This document shows positions 26,818-40,248 of a stretch of 64,000 bases of DNA, piece after piece (position 1 is the stretch's first letter; each line of letters opens with the position of its first letter). The DNA comes from Pithys albifrons albifrons (Eukaryota > Chordata > Aves > Passeriformes > Thamnophilidae). The notes under the pieces were generated by a model that ran no database searches, was not told the DNA's origin, and saw nothing but the letters and a program-made list of their open reading frames with translations. The position numbers and the translations under genes are program-made. Where the stretch lies: positions 8,109,160 to 8,173,159 of the forward strand of contig NC_092465.1 in NCBI RefSeq assembly GCF_047495875.1, written 5' to 3'.

Positions 26818-29800
26818 GTAATTGAAATTCTGACTTCTGGCACGTCAAGTATTACTCATGTTTTAGGTGACAGTTTCGGAATCTCATAGAAGAATATTTT
26901 TCCTTTTTTTTTCTTTTTAATTTATGATTCTATCTGGCCTGGCTGGCTCTGCACTGAAGCAAAGTAAACGTGTTCACCTGAAACCACACTTCTGTTTTAT
27001 TGTGCCTGTAATGGAAGTAGTCTAGTCTTTCATCTTGGTAACAGTTCTTTCAGGTGAGATGTGAAGATCTGAAAGAAATGGAGAGAAAAAAAATATTATG
27101 TTCATCCCATGTTTGCTATAGCTGATGATCAAAGGAAAGGGTGGAGTGGTCATTGAAAGCCTTACAATTTATGATTTTCTTTGCACTGTAGTATTAACAG
27201 GGAGCTGTTTTCAAGAAACCCCCTGTGGAGAGGTAGTCACAGTGGTTCTACAGGGTTTACAGAAACTCAAAACTAGAGGACTGTGGGGCTCTAGAGGTCT
27301 AACTGGTTCACCTCCACTTCCACTGTACAAGCCCTGCAGAAGCACGAGGGGTTTGGCAATATTTTATCTGAAATACAGCATAATAAAACATTTTGTCTCA
27401 TTTATGGCCATCTGTAATTCCAGTATTTGTAAAAGGACACACCTGGAAGTTGGAGCAGTTGGGGTGCTGACCATGAAGTGTCCACTGTATTTCTCCAGAT
27501 TTGTTAATTCCTCTGGACAATTTGACTGTGGAAAGAACCCCTCTTTGAAATAGCACCATGGATCCCATCATGGGGTCCAGCAGAACTCCTCAGTCTGCAC
27601 TGGAGACTTGTCCTGCCCTTTTGGGTATTCTACTTACTTCACATCCACTCTAGTACTGCAGGTCCAGTAGGGCATATCCAGCATTTCCTAGGATTTTTAC
27701 CTCTACACTTGAGATTGGGTATTGAAGGTTCCATTATTAGTTGTTTAACATAGGCTTTTGTCACACTGTGCTTATTATTTTTCTCAACTTCATGGAATGC
27801 AATTATCAAGCTTAAAATGAGACAATTATTGTATATAGTTTTATGAAATGACTCACTTATGTTCAGGGACTAAATGCCTGTATATGTTATTTTTTTTTCA
27901 AGACCCCTTCTTTGAAACACCTATTAAAGTTGGAGATGATCTACCTAAAAGCATCAGATGTTATAGGAGAGTCTCAGAAATGGAGTTTAGTGAATCCTTC
28001 CTAATTTTAAATATAAAAGCATGGAATTTTGAGATTAATTATTTACTAAAGATCTGCTAACATTTAAATTCACAGTATGGATTTTTAAAAACAGAGAACA
28101 CTGAAATCTTGGAACTTATCTCAGACGTAAGCTTGAAAAGCATCAGTGGTTACTGAAGACAGTCATGGAGATAAATTTCAGTTCTGAGGTGATGTAGAAA
28201 ACTACTTGCCTGCAGATGCATTATGCTTTTTTGAAGATATATTGATTAAGTGGAATCAGGATGTTCTTGATTTTTTTTTCTGATTCAAAGGGTAATAAAC
28301 AAGACATAGAAGGACAGAACAAGGCTGATATTAATCGTTCCTGTTTAGGAGCAGTTTAGGATGGCTGCAAACAAATGCAGCGATCCAGGGCCATCCTTCA
28401 TTCCCTGAGTTGGAACTAGTCAGCAAAGATGTATCTACTAATCCAATCTTAAATTGCTGTATCTTATAGTACAGACAACAGGACTTTAAATACACATTTT
28501 TAATTGCAAATCCTTGCATGAAGCACATGTGTTCCAGGGAAGTAAAACTTTCAAATGTGTGATTTCTGTGAATCAATCATCCTCATCCTGTTGGGTGACT
28601 GGAGGGTAATAGAGATCAAAAACAGAGGTAAAAAATAAAGTTTTATTTCTCACTCTGTTTGCTCTATGTTGGGCTGTGTCCAGACCATATAGGAATTGCC
28701 AATGAGGGTGAGAGTAGTGGTTAGTTTGGGGGTTGTGTCTCGCTGGTTTTTGGGATAATATGATACTTGCCTCTGAGAGTCAGGGCAGCAATCCTAAAAC
28801 AAGGTAATTGGGCAGAAAAAACCCCAAAATGCCCAGAAAGGCATTTCAAATTTGAGGTCTTTCTTCCCAATTCAGGCCTGCTGGGTTTAAAGTTTTATGT
28901 CCAGGGCCATCCCTGTGATGCCAAATAACACACTTGATCATATAGAAAATGGAATTCATTTCACAGAGCTAATCAATTTTATATATATCTTGTATTATAT
29001 GTAAAATGTAAAATATCTAATGTTACATATATAATAACTGAAAGGAAAATAGGCTTTGTTGGGTGCCTAATCTGAGGTAATAATAAATGTCAAGAAATTT
29101 TAGTAGCAATTTTTTCAGCTCAGACTAAAATGTTCACCTTAGATTTCATTTAATGGTTTAAATCTAGAGACTTGCTTAGGAGTTGAGCAGGACAGATGTG
29201 ACAGAGCTACCTTTGTACATGCCTCTGTGGTGGTGCCATGCACTGCCCTTAGACAAAAGCAGACTTCTCCAGAGTGTTTTTCTATGATTGTGTAGAGTTG
29301 AATTGTGGGTTTTTTTTCCTCTCTGTGACTTTTCAGTATCTGTTCTAGGATTAGTGGTTTTGCTAATGGGAAATGTTGAGAATAAGATACAATTTTCACA
29401 ACAGCAATGTAAAGGAAAATTTCCAGCACAAACTGTGACATCAGGGTACAGACCAGGTTCTGTCTCCTTACACTGTGCAGTTAAAGGAGAATTACTGATG
29501 ACTCTGTCAGCATCTTACCAAGTCACTGTTCCATTTCAAAGGCACATCTTAGTGCAGAATGTTAAATTGCAATGGGACAGCAGTGGATGTTTCTCTGTGC
29601 CTGTTTGAAATGCTAAGCTACACAGACTTCTTTCTTTTCTGATTTTTCTCATTGTCCTTTCACAGACATTAACACGGCTCAGAATACAACATGACATGAG
29701 GCAACAGCAATATAAAAGAGGTCTTTGAAGCTGTTTCTTTTTATCATGCTTTACCCTTAACAGGGTTTCTGTGGTTTAATTTCTTTGCAGTTCTGAAGAG

Positions 29801-31412
29801 AATTACATTTCAAGTTCCATAATTGCACCAGGGAATTGGAACCTTGTTTAATAAATAAATAAGTGTTCTGTCCAAGACTGATTTTATTATCAGGTAGTGT
29901 TGATGGTGATGTATTGAGTATTACAAAAAAATTCTGCTTATAATGGATGTCCATGAGAAGTACAATAGACATCAATTTAGAAACTTTTGACACATGCTTT
30001 TTGGCCTTAAGTGGAGATTACTTTATAGCTGCATGAACTATGAAAGGTTAAGTCCTGATGTTTTGGTACATAAGAAGTGAACCTTATACCTTTCACAGAA
30101 ATATTTTCATTAGTCATCAGAAAATCCTGCATGTTTTACTTCAGCTTCAAGGGGGAATGCCTATAGTCATAATCCAAGCAGTAGGTGGTGTCAGAAACAG
30201 GTGCTTTGTTTTAGGGATGAACCTCAAATTTTCTAGGCAACATCATCTTTCTCATTAAGATTAATTCAATTTCTATGTGCTGTGAGAGACCTACACAACA
30301 TGCACGAACTTAAAGTTTTACATGAGTTTGTGCTTTATGGATAAGTATTTCTGGTTTCATAAAACATATAGCATTCACTAACGATATTACTTCTAGAAAA
30401 AGTAATAATAAAATGATGTTTATTCTCTGTCCATATTTTAAGTCTGGTCTCTTAGTTTACACCCAGTCTGTATATGTGGTATATTTTGACCTGCAGTGCA
30501 AAAACCCCATTGCTTCAGTTGCTAAGTCAGTAATTACAGCTTTTGTGTGATAACAATTCATATAACACTGTGTTCATTTTGGGGAAGGACACAGACACAG
30601 TTACACACATCCTTACTTTGCTAAACCTACCTCCAATGATACACTTGCCAGAATTCCTCAAACAAATTGAAAATGTGATGGTACCAAGAGTGCTACATCT
30701 GGATGCTTCCAGTCTCTTATTGACCGGTTTGTTCCCTCCCTCCTGCATTAAGAATACATTATTCTAATGGCCAATTTCTGCTGTCTCCTCGAAGTTGCTG
30801 GTTCCCTCTTTGATCAGTAAAACTACTGGTACGGGAGACTTGTGTATCCAGGTTGGAGCTCCAACTAGATAACTGGAGAAGTGACTGGAGACCAGGACAG
30901 CTTTGTCCTGCTGTGGCACCTTTTCTGAGCACAGGTGTCAGTGTTGTTCCAGCTGCCCCGATTCCACCAGGCACCTTCACTGCTCTGAAGGAAACAGCAG
31001 CTCCAGAACTGATGATGCTGATAATTCAGTGTGCTGACAGAATTCCCCCATTTGTGGTTCAGATGTGAAATTAGCCTACAGCCTTCTTAAAAATCAATCA
31101 TATTCAGTAACTTTGAGTAAAATGCTATAGTCACAGGAGAAAAATCTGGATGTTTTCTGTAGAACTCAGCCAGGACATTTTAATATCATCCATGCAAATC
31201 TCTACAATTATAATTTGGCTTTTAGTCTTTAGAAGCATCAAGCTGTTGCATATCCCAGGTACCCATTGTGTGCAAGCACTGGGATTCTAAAATAGAACAT
31301 CTTGTTTTAATTCACGGTGGGGAGAATCCATTGAGAAAGCTTATTCTGAAAGACAGTGGATGGCACTGTTGTTTTGCAGCTATGAATGTGCAAAAATGAA
31401 GCAGGACTAGGC

Positions 31413-31505
31413 AAACACCAGTAAACCACCTCCCCTCCCCCAAAAAAACCGAAAACAAAACCAAAAAACCAACAGCAAAAAATCACTCCACCCTATAAAA
31501 AATCC
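31413..31505. repeat. A/C-rich low-complexity tract
   Basis: CCCCAAAAAAACC and AACAAAACCAAAAAACC-type sequence with almost no G or T. Similar tracts occur at 22374-22440 and 60943-60980. No retroelement body could be attached to any of them. Confidence 0.7.
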
Positions 31506-32395
31506 AAATCAGAACCATAAGGTGGTATCTTCTTAAAATATCTTCTCAAAATGCATGGAGTGATTATCAGACTGTGTCAGTACTCAGAAATTCTTAGAGA
31601 GATGAAGATAACATGTAAGATTCATAAGTTTAAAAAAAAAAGAAAAACGATACTAAATTGTTTTTTTTCCTGTCTGTTAGTTTGACATTGTGGTTTTGTA
31701 AAAGAAGGGGGGGGGAAGCTCACATGGCTTAGGTGAGCCTTAATGTTGGTAAATTAATTTGGCTTAAGCACTGGAAGAGCAATGCCCCCCTTTACTCCAG
31801 ATAGAGTTGTCAATATTTGTGGAATTTGAGGCTTGCTACAGCAAGGCCAAACCTGTGCAGAGGTGTGTTCATTTCAGAAGGGAAGTGTGTTCAGTCATTT
31901 GGAAACTACTTCCAGATGTCAAGAAAAGTTGTAGTTACCATGTCTCATTATGGTGGGGGTAGGGAAGGAGTGATTTGGTCTTGAAGTTTGTTAAGAAATT
32001 AGCAGCATGGGTTTTAAACCCCAGATGAAATCACAGTGAGACTTGTGAGAATAATTTGAATGTTTGGCTCTTTGTTTTTGAGAAGATAAAATGTGTGTAT
32101 GTTTTGTCAAATTCTAGTTTAAAATGTGTGGTACAGATTTGCCCAGTGTGCCCTGGAGAAGTTGGATATGGGCACTGTCAGTCACCTGGGGAATGTGTGG
32201 GAATTGGTCCAGATCAGATGTACAAAAAACCCCAATAGTGAGCAAAGAACTTGGATATATCATCTCAGTGGCTTTATACTTTCTTGTCAAACATCAAAAT
32301 TTAATTCAGTTCGTGTCATGTAAATGTCATTTAAAGAGGGAGTGAATCTATTAAGAGAAAATATCACCAAAAGATGAATAAGACTGTCATTTATT

Positions 32396-32794
32396 CATAG
32401 AATCATAGAATCGATTGGGTTGGAAAAGACCTCCAAGATAGAGTCCAACCCTTGGTCCAACTCTAGTCCATTTACTAGATCATGGCACCCAGCACCATGT
32501 CCAATCTGTGTTTAAAAATCTCTAGGGATGGTGAATCCACCACCTCTCTGGGCAGCCCATCCCAATGCCTGATTACTCTCTCTGTAAAGAAGTTTTTTCT
32601 GATATCCAACTTAAATTTCCCCTGGCAGAGCTTGAGCCCGTGCCCCCTTGTCCTGTTGCTGTGAGTGCCTGGGAGAAGAGACCAACCCCCACCTGCCTAT
32701 AACTTCCCTTCAGGTAGTTCTAGACAGTGATGAGGTCACCTCTGAGCCTCCTCTTCTCCAGGCTAAACAACCCCAGCTCCCTCAGCCTCTCCCC
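32396..32794 (-). mobile_element. CR1 LINE, 5'-truncated 3' end
   Basis: A second copy of the subfamily at 19957-20447. It starts CATAGAATCATAGAATCGAT, runs through GGTTGGAAAAGACCTCCAAG and the conserved TCTAGACAGTGATGAGGTCA segment, and ends abruptly after CCTCAGCCTCTCCCC. It lacks a few bases (TCATC-like) near the tail relative to the other copy. Adjacent sequence on both sides is unique. Non-coding. Confidence 0.92.
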
Positions 32795-35700
32795 TGATAA
32801 TAGTAACATCTCCAAAGAGAGGGAAAATTTATTTGCTAAAGTTTTACTCTATTTTAAAAATTATGAATTTAATGTTATGATATTTCTACAATCCCCCAAA
32901 TATCTAAGCCCTTGAGAATCATCTGGATGGTTGGTAGCTAAAAAACACGTAGTGCTGTACATCTTTTAGTCCTCTCTAGAAAGAGGATGCCTGCTGGAGT
33001 TTGTAACGGGGGGGTAAGACCTCATTTGCAATTATGAGAAATTATTGGTTGACTAATTTACCACAAAAATAAACCCAGTGGCTGGAAAGAATAGAAGTAC
33101 CCTTGTGAACAATAGTAAATAATTGAATTAAGCTTGGTATGAAACACACTACAGCATTTCTTACAGAGAATGAAAGACAGGATATGAACTATGAAATTAT
33201 CATTCAAAAATGTTTTGTTTGGTGTTTTTTAAAAATAATTTGTGGTTCTAAGAGGATTAGTATCAAATGAGGTTTGTTATTATTGATTTTGAAATTCAAC
33301 CTGTTCCTCCCTTTCTCAAAGAAAAAGATCCAATGGATTTAATGAAACAAACTGTTTACTTCTTGCCTAAATGAGCCATTTCAGTGAAGTGTGTGTATGT
33401 GTAGGGCTGTTTTGCTCTTCAGTTGACTGCCCACTGTATTGCTGGCAATACACAGAGTCCCAAGGAATGCAAGGGGAAATGGCTTAACTTAATACAAGTT
33501 TTTAATTCTTTTAAAACAAAAGCACTGACAAAGTCCTAGAAAACAGCAGATGGTGGCTGTGCCATACTCTGCAGTCAACATATGGGTGTAAAAGCTGCTC
33601 TTTATCCATTGCTCCATTTTAACTAGTAGTAGGAAACTTAAGATGATTAAGGGTAGCAGTGTTAGCTATTGCTCCGTTGGTGAGTGGCTCCTTCCTCCTG
33701 TATGGACACACTTCTCTGAAAGCTACACCTCAAAAGTGATAGAATGTTTGTATAGGTTGATAAATTTGTATTTTAAAAGGAATTATGTGATCATCACTGG
33801 ACAAAAGTTACTTTTTGAAAAGAAGTACTGTTGCATCATCTGTGTTTGTGCTCTCTCTAAAGATTACAAGAAGGGGTTTGTCCCAAATTAGCACCTTTTA
33901 ATGCTTAAATAATACATAATATTGATTGTATAGCTCTGTGATCTGTATCCTGTAATCACCATGAAAGACAGTTTTTATTTCCCGAAGCACATTGATAGTC
34001 TAATAATACATTGCATTTAGGAGATGGTAATGAAATTATGCCACTCTGTGTTAATTTTCTGTATCTGAATTCCCTACAGCATCTCCTTAGTATGTGTGCC
34101 AGCTCCAAAACCATCACACACAACAGGCGTTGTAGCTGCTTCTGGAGGATGTTTTTAGTGTGCTGTGGGTGACAAGGGGTGTTTGTGTGTCACCTGCCAA
34201 AGGGGACAGTGCCACTTTTGCATGCTCACACCATGAAGTGATCAGTACAGCTTATGTTTGCTGACTTGCATGGATCTTCGTTGCTTCTATAAGACTGCAA
34301 TTATTGTTCTAACTAACTTTTCCAGCCTGGATGCAAGGGAACAGGCTTCTTTGTCTATACCAACATAATTCAGGGTTAGGTGCTAGGAAGCATTTTAACA
34401 GCCAAAGAAATCTTGTACTGGCGTCTGGTTTTCTACTTGGTTAACTGTAGGTAAATACCCACACCAGGTTAAAAAGAAAACTGGACTTTCAGTGTTGTGT
34501 AGGAACTTTGGGTAATGCATTACCTTTGGTTTTCCTTTTTCCTTCTTTTCCTTATACACAAATCCAAGGTGGTTTCTAACTCACAAACTAAGGGCTCTTA
34601 CTATCAGTGACATGCCTTAAATCAGGATCCTCTGAGCTGATGATTGTTTGCCAGTTAAGGAAGAAATGAAACAACTTAGTTATGGAGGAGAAGAAAAATG
34701 CAGTGGTGGAAAAAAAAGAAGGTAGTGATGAAACAGCTAGCTGAAACTAGCTTCAAAATTTAAGAACAACGCAGAACCAATCCCTTTTTCTGCTCAAATT
34801 CCCGGAGAGGAAATTGAATCCAGACCTCTGAAATGCTAGGGGAAATAGGCTGTGCTAATAGAAAAACCTCAACATGGATATCAGCCAGCAGTAAAGTAGA
34901 AAAATATAGATTTGTGCCAAAAAATAAGACTGGAGATACTGAGTAAAATGTGTTGCGCTTGTCCAGCTTGTAGATCCTGATATATCTTGTTTCTCAGTGT
35001 GGGGTTTTTTTGCCTCAAACTTACAAATATGTTGTGATCAATGTTTGATATTTGTTAAAAGCATAATTTCTTCATGAATAACTATGCTGAAGATAGAAAA
35101 TATATTTTGAGAGTCTGTTTAGACACAGAAGTGTCGCTGTGCAACTTACTGATTCTACAGAAAAAGGACTCTGTTTAAAAGCCTTGTTGTTGCACCAAAC
35201 CGGTACTTGGTTAATATTGGTTAAGAAAGAAAGGTAAATAGAGTTGCCTTCCACTGGGATCAGTGCTTCTTACCATTGATGGCCTTTTCCATTCACTAGG
35301 CATTTATCTTTCCACCTCTTTTCCAAAGTGCTTTAAGAGCCCTGGGACAGCCTGTCCGTTACTGAACTGGTTGCCAGACAGGGAGAGTGGTTCAGTGGTG
35401 TGGTTTCATCCAGAACTCTTTCTTTATGCTTGCATAGCCCAGTATTCATCTTAACTTTTTCCTTGTTCAGACTGATGTCTCTATTAAGAGAACTGGTTGG
35501 AAATTTTACAATTAGATGTTTCTTGGACTGTGTCACTTTGTTAAAATAAATATTATGTTGGAAGGGCCTTGTGTACTTTTGTCAAGAAAGGTTTTTTGGG
35601 CCTTAGTTGGTCTTCCTGGTTAAAATGTGGGATTCCCTTGTGTTATCCAACAAGGTGAAAGGTCAGATGGGTAGGAGATAGAGAACACAATAAATCTCTC

Positions 35701-37469
35701 TTACAGGAGTCTCCCTGCTTAGTGAAACCCTTTTCATTGAAGCAATTACCTGAATGTGGAAGTGTTATGCTTGTTACAGTACAAAACAGAATATTTTTAA
35801 TCCTTTGGAAGAAAATGAATATTCTATGTGTCTAGATGAGAAATGTGAGTGGGGTTTTTAGGACCAAATGTGTTATGTTTCAAATGGACCTCAGCCAGAG
35901 GAGTGGTCTTTGTGGCAAAATGACTCCTTGAGGACACAAAACCCCTTGTGTCATTTGATTGCTGTTAGTGATGTGAAACGTAGGGAATGGAAAGGAACAA
36001 CATCATAAAGAAAGAAAACCTCTTACAATTGAAGAAATAAAGTCAACATACTAGAAAAACAGATGTCAAAAAGCTGACAGCAAGTGGCTGAGTCATTGAA
36101 CATTATGTTCAAGAGAGCTTTAGCACCTCTACAGCGTAGAAGTTTTGTTATATACAGCTGAGCAGCAGGAGATGGCAGCAGTGCTTGCTGAATTGCAAAG
36201 CAAGGAGACTGGGGAGCAATCCTAGAGATTAAAATATGCTGTTTTGTAAATTTGCCAAAGCAGGTAACAATTTATTAGAACTGTGTACAATCAGGTAACA
36301 ATTTATTAGAACTGTGTACAATCATCTTATTTTAATTACAAGTTTTATTGAGTATCCGGTATTTTTCTCAGAGAATTTACTATATTTTATTTAAAAGCCT
36401 TGAAAACTGTCATGTATGTTTATCAATGCCATAATAATATTAGCATTTGGAAAGACTTTCTAGAACAAATGTCTGATTTTGTCCATGACCAAAATTTATC
36501 ATTCATGTCTCTTGAAAGGTTAAAACATCAGTCTTACTCAGAATAGCAGCTTTTAACAGGTACTACATAAAAGAGGAATTGCTGCTTCCTGAACACAAAA
36601 CCATAGTGCTCTATATACAGTCATTTAATTTTCCTGAGTATGCCTGTGACTCAGAAATACATACTTGAATTCTTTCTATAAAATAATGAAAAGGGAAGTG
36701 CTTCTTTTGTGTGCAGAGTTTCCAGATGTGACTGTTGAATAGTAAAGTACCTTCAGTTTCCTTCAGCATATGTCTGATAGTTAAAAATTGTTTGGGAGGC
36801 TAATTACAGTTTAAATGGTTTAAAATGCCCCAAAGGAGAAAAAAAATTCTTTTATGAAGTTAAAGGAAGCAAATTTGAGAGGAAGTAGAATTATGTCTTA
36901 TTAGTGAAATATAATTCAACAATAAATGTTGAACAGTAGAATATAATGTGTAGCTAGTGAAAAACAGGCTGTGTGTGTGTGTGCATATATGGAAAACACC
37001 CAGATGAAGAAGCACCGTGTTTTGTGACTAAGGGAGGAAAATGTGTCAATAATTGCTCATTATTCTAAGAATAGGATCTTTATCATTAAGGCTACAACTA
37101 GCCTTGTATTTTGAAAGACAGACATCCACAGATTAAAAAATTGGCAATATCAAATAACACTCTCTACCAAATATACCTTGGCATTACTGAGTAGAAGGAT
37201 CAGACACTGAGGGAGCCTTTTGGTAAACTTTGTGCACTGGTCCAGTGCAGAGTCACCTGCAGAAGAACTTGTCCAAGCTGCCACACAGCTGGGCAAAACC
37301 TGTCTGTGCTTGATCCTGGAGATTCATAGCAATTAAACCAGGGATATGGATCCTTGAAAACTGAATGAATGTTAATCAGCTTTGAATTCATGTAATCGGT
37401 TTTTAAATCCATTTTCTTTGTAAGCTGTGGCAATCAATCCAATAATTTATTTACATGTGTGTATAAAAG
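32795..37469. other. Unique AT-rich DNA, no gene seen
   Basis: Only the 31-bp tandem duplication at 36261-36322 stands out. Frames are short and featureless. Confidence 0.6.
36261..36322. repeat. Perfect 31-bp tandem duplication
   Basis: Two identical 31-bp units, each starting CAGGTAACAA and ending CTGTGTACAAT, stand head to tail (36261-36291, 36292-36322). Complete identity points to a recent slippage-type duplication in unique DNA. Confidence 0.97.
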
Positions 37470-38085
37470 ATTTTCCTTTGGTTCTAAACCTTCTGCTTGA
37501 AAAATTCGTTTGGTGTCCATTAGTTTTTGTTTTATGAGAAGTAGTGGCTGATCATTTCCTATTCACCCTTTTTCACTTGGCGTTTGTCCTCAGATGAGGA
37601 TTCTGACTCCATTTAAACTGTCCTCATATCGAAGCCTTTGTTTATCTCTGAGGATCCTTTTTATTTGTTATTCCTGAGATGGAGCAGTCAGAACTGCATG
37701 TGCTGTGAAGGCTGTGGGAATAACACAAATTTATGTAGTGGAATAATGATATTTTTGTCCTTCTCTCTATTCTGCTAAGAATTCCTGGAATTCTGGTTGT
37801 CACTTTACTGCCTTCTCAATGAAGTGCTGATGTTTCAGGAAACCATCCATGAGATACTCTCCTTGAGTAGTATGAGCTGAACACGGTGTGGGTGTAATAT
37901 GGTTACTTTTTTCTCCATTTGCAATGTTTTGTGTTTGTCAGCATTAACTTTCAGTTGGTATTTTATCACCCAGTCTCTCAATGTTATTAAATCCTCTTCC
38001 AATTCTTTGTAGTCTATTTCAGGTTTTATTACTCTGAGTGATTTTGTACCATCATCGAATATTTTCACCTCCTACTCATATTCTT
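37470..38085 (-). mobile_element. Old CR1-type LINE relic (end of reverse transcriptase)
   Basis: The minus frame at 37835-38068 reads FDDGTKSLRVIK, then ELEEDLITLRDWVIK, then NADKHKTLQM. This is the pattern just downstream of motif C in CR1-group reverse transcriptases (ADDTKL, a leader-linker helix with LxxW, then NxDKCKxxxxG). The motif C position reads FDDGTK, shifted and damaged. Sequence down to about 37470 resembles the continuing 3' part of the same old element. Copies of this type are scattered through reptile and bird genomes. It is far more diverged than the CR1 copies at 19.9 and 32.4 kb. Confidence 0.72.
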
Positions 38086-38784
38086 TCCAAAGCACTTACG
38101 TGTGTCTCAGGTAGCACAGGTTCCTCCACAAATCTGGGAATGACCTCCATGTTTTGACATTTCTTTTACTCCTGCTGTTTCTTTACAGGTCTGTTGTTTA
38201 ATCCTTTCAACTTTTGGGGGGATAATGAAGAGGCTTTTAAAATCACAGCTCTTAAAGTAGTTTGTTTACTCTCTTGAGTTTCAGTTCACAATATTTTAAT
38301 CTTGTGACTATGCATAATTCTCTTTGGGTGAGTCTTAGCACTGTCGTGCACTTGCTCATCTTGAAATTTATTTTTTTTTCATTTCAGGATTGTTGAAGTT
38401 GAATAACATGTAAGAATAGAGTATTAGAGTGAGATGTGTCTTGCACAATGTTTAAATCAAGAACCTTTGGGATTTTGTGACTAGTTACTTCAAAAGAATC
38501 ATTTGTGTTTGGTGTTCCTTTCTGTACTCTCACTTAACATTTCACACTCAGAGCATTAGTTGTTTTTATTTCACTTGCACAATCCTTTTTTTCTTTATGC
38601 AGGTGATGAAAATCCATGGGAGTTCTGCAGTACTTGTTACACTGAATTTATTCTTTTTGTAGGCTTTCCTTCACAATAAGGCATTTCTCTGGCAGCCAAT
38701 TCCATCATTTCTGCCAAGTCAGTTTTGAAATATTAGTGTTTCAGTTGTTTTCAGAAAAAACATTTTTGAAGTATTTTCATCATT

Positions 38785-38789
38785 ACAGT
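38785..38789. repeat. Target site duplication, left copy (ACAGT)
   Basis: ACAGT immediately precedes the LTR terminus at 38790 and recurs immediately after the opposite terminus at 41534-41538. It marks a single clean insertion with no later rearrangement of the ends. Confidence 0.9.
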
Positions 38790-39415
38790 TGTCTTGGTTT
38801 GAGATAAGCAACTGCCAACCCCCCCAAGCACAGAGAGAAAAGCCTCCCTCCTAACACCAGGGAAAGGGAGGAAAAGAGAGGGGAAAGAAAAAAAACACTT
38901 CAAACTGCATTTATACTAAATCTACATATATTTTTCACAGAAAGAAAGAGACAATTAGAAGAGAGTACAAATATACACTCACACAAGTCTACAACAACAA
39001 GTTCCCCACCTCAACTTCTTAACGAACACACAAATTCTACTGTCTTAACTACACATTACTTAAGAAGAAGCTTATTCCCCAGGGAGACAAACCCAAGCAG
39101 AAAGGAGAGACCCAGAACAACACATTTTACTTTCCTGAGGTACCCTGTGAGCCAGTGGTGGGCCTGGTCCTCTCCATCCCCCCTGGGACAGCATCGTGCG
39201 TCCTCCCAAGAGGAGGGCTGAGAAGCGACTGCCTTAACCACTCCCACACTGGTTCCTGCTTCCCTGGAGATGATGTCATAATGTGGTATGGAATACAAAC
39301 TTACTGGCTAGAAGAGGTCGGCTGTTAGCTCAGCCCAGCTCAAGTCAGCTGACAGCTTCGGCCTAGTCCAGGCTTCAGAGCCCAAATCTAGGCCCACCTA
39401 GGTGAACCCATAACA
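38790..39415 (-). repeat. 3' LTR (element orientation)
   Basis: A 626-bp LTR identical by eye to 40908-41533, with no substitution or indel found on line-by-line comparison, including the C7 and A8 homopolymers. On the minus strand it directly follows the polypurine tract. The duplicated 80-codon frame is at 39056-39298. Identity of the two LTRs means very recent insertion, recent gene conversion, or an assembly effect. Confidence 0.93.
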
Positions 39416-39431
39416 TTCTCCACCCCTTATT
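39416..39431 (-). promoter_or_regulatory. Polypurine tract
   Basis: The minus strand reads AATAAGGGGTGGAGAA directly against the first base of the 3' LTR. Only two of its 16 bases are pyrimidines. Position and composition are those of the plus-strand DNA priming tract of an LTR retroelement, and it agrees with the orientation given by the primer binding site. Confidence 0.8.
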
Positions 39432-39664
39432 CCATACCATATTATGTCACTCATATCTTAGGTTCTCATGCTTAAACACTCCTTATTTTTTTCAGGGCTG
39501 TTTCCCACCCCTCCATAATGTGGCTAAAAGTCCATTAGGATGGGGTAGATATTTCAGATAGGAACAAAGCAGGTCAACTCAGGTTATCTTATCTGATGGT
39601 TCATGTCTTTCAGTAGGGTTACCATCCTTTCCTCAGGAGTCTCTAGTTTCCCACTGGGGTTAAA

Positions 39665-39890
39665 ATAGTGTTCACAGTCAGATCCACCCCTTGGCCTCAT
39701 CCATCTACAGGTGGTCTGAGGCATCATAGGCCCATTGAGCCAGGAACAACCCTCCCCCAGCCAGTCCAGGGTGTGATGTTCTTCATCGGCTCAGTTCTTG
39801 GGCACATCAACACTCACACGACGGGTTTTCAAAGATTCAACTCAAATGGCAGTGTCCCACCACACATCAACAGCTTACGCAGGCTTCTCT
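39665..39890. repeat. Internal imperfect direct duplication, copy 1
   Basis: About 225 bp that recurs at 40437-40657 with scattered substitutions and small indels. Shared anchors include GTTCACAGT near the start, CCCATTGAGCCAGGAACAAC in the middle, and GATTCAACTCAAA towards the end. The two copies flank the 17-bp minisatellite. It is non-coding on the minus strand of the element. Confidence 0.85.
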
Positions 39891-40078
39891 TCATGTCTTT
39901 CTCCTCGGTCACACAGAAGTACTACAGTTCACCATGTGAGCCATCCCCCTTAGCAGCAGTCCTAACAGCTTTGGCAGCCTCGGAAGCAGCCCCGACAGCA
40001 GCACAAGCAAGCAGCAGAGGCAGGAGCAGCCCCAGCGGCTCGCCAGCCCTGGCTCGCTTGCAGCCCTGGCTTGGCTTG

Positions 40079-40248
40079 CAGCCTCTCACGGCTCGCGGCC
40101 TCTCATGGCTCGCAGCCTCTCATGGCTCACAGCCTCTCACGGCTCGCAGCCTCTCATGGCTCGTGGCCTCTCACAGCTCACAGCCTCTCACGGCTCGTGG
40201 CCTCTCACAGCTCACAGCCTCTCACGGCTTGCAGCCTCCCCCGGCTCG
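40079..40248. repeat. 17-bp minisatellite, ten copies, inside the LTR element
   Basis: Ten head-to-tail 17-bp units of the type CAGCCTCTCACGGCTCG occupy exactly 170 bp. Two unit types alternate towards the end: units 6 and 8 are identical (TGGCCTCTCACAGCTCA), and unit 7 is identical to units 1 and 4, so a 34-bp dimer has been duplicated. Shorter imperfect units extend on both sides (about 40045-40078 and 40249-40265). Because 17 is not a multiple of 3, all plus-strand frames stay open and yield long spurious frames. GC and CpG content are far above the surrounding DNA. Confidence 0.93.

Larger units (their letters stand above)
20448..32395. other. Unique AT-rich DNA, no gene seen
   Basis: Holds the two palindromes near 25.7 and 26.8 kb, the ACTT microsatellite and two A/C tracts. 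A stretch at 27880-28020 follows a T10CAAG tract that looks like a splice acceptor and stays open for about 45 codons. No matching donor or protein family is visible, so no exon is called. Confidence 0.6.

Noticed and set aside
27880..28060. Polypyrimidine tract plus AG followed by an open stretch, like an exon start
   Set aside because: No donor site or protein similarity found. One acceptor-like site is expected often by chance.
39056..39298. 80-codon minus frame in the LTR, identical in both LTRs
   Set aside because: Its duplication follows from LTR identity and is not selection on a protein. No known domain. Kept only as a note.
39920..40085. Minus-strand open stretch with a leucine/alanine-rich, signal-peptide-like segment inside the LTR element
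   Set aside because: No in-frame ATG, closed by a stop upstream in the minisatellite, and explained by GC-rich repeat composition. Not a supportable gene.
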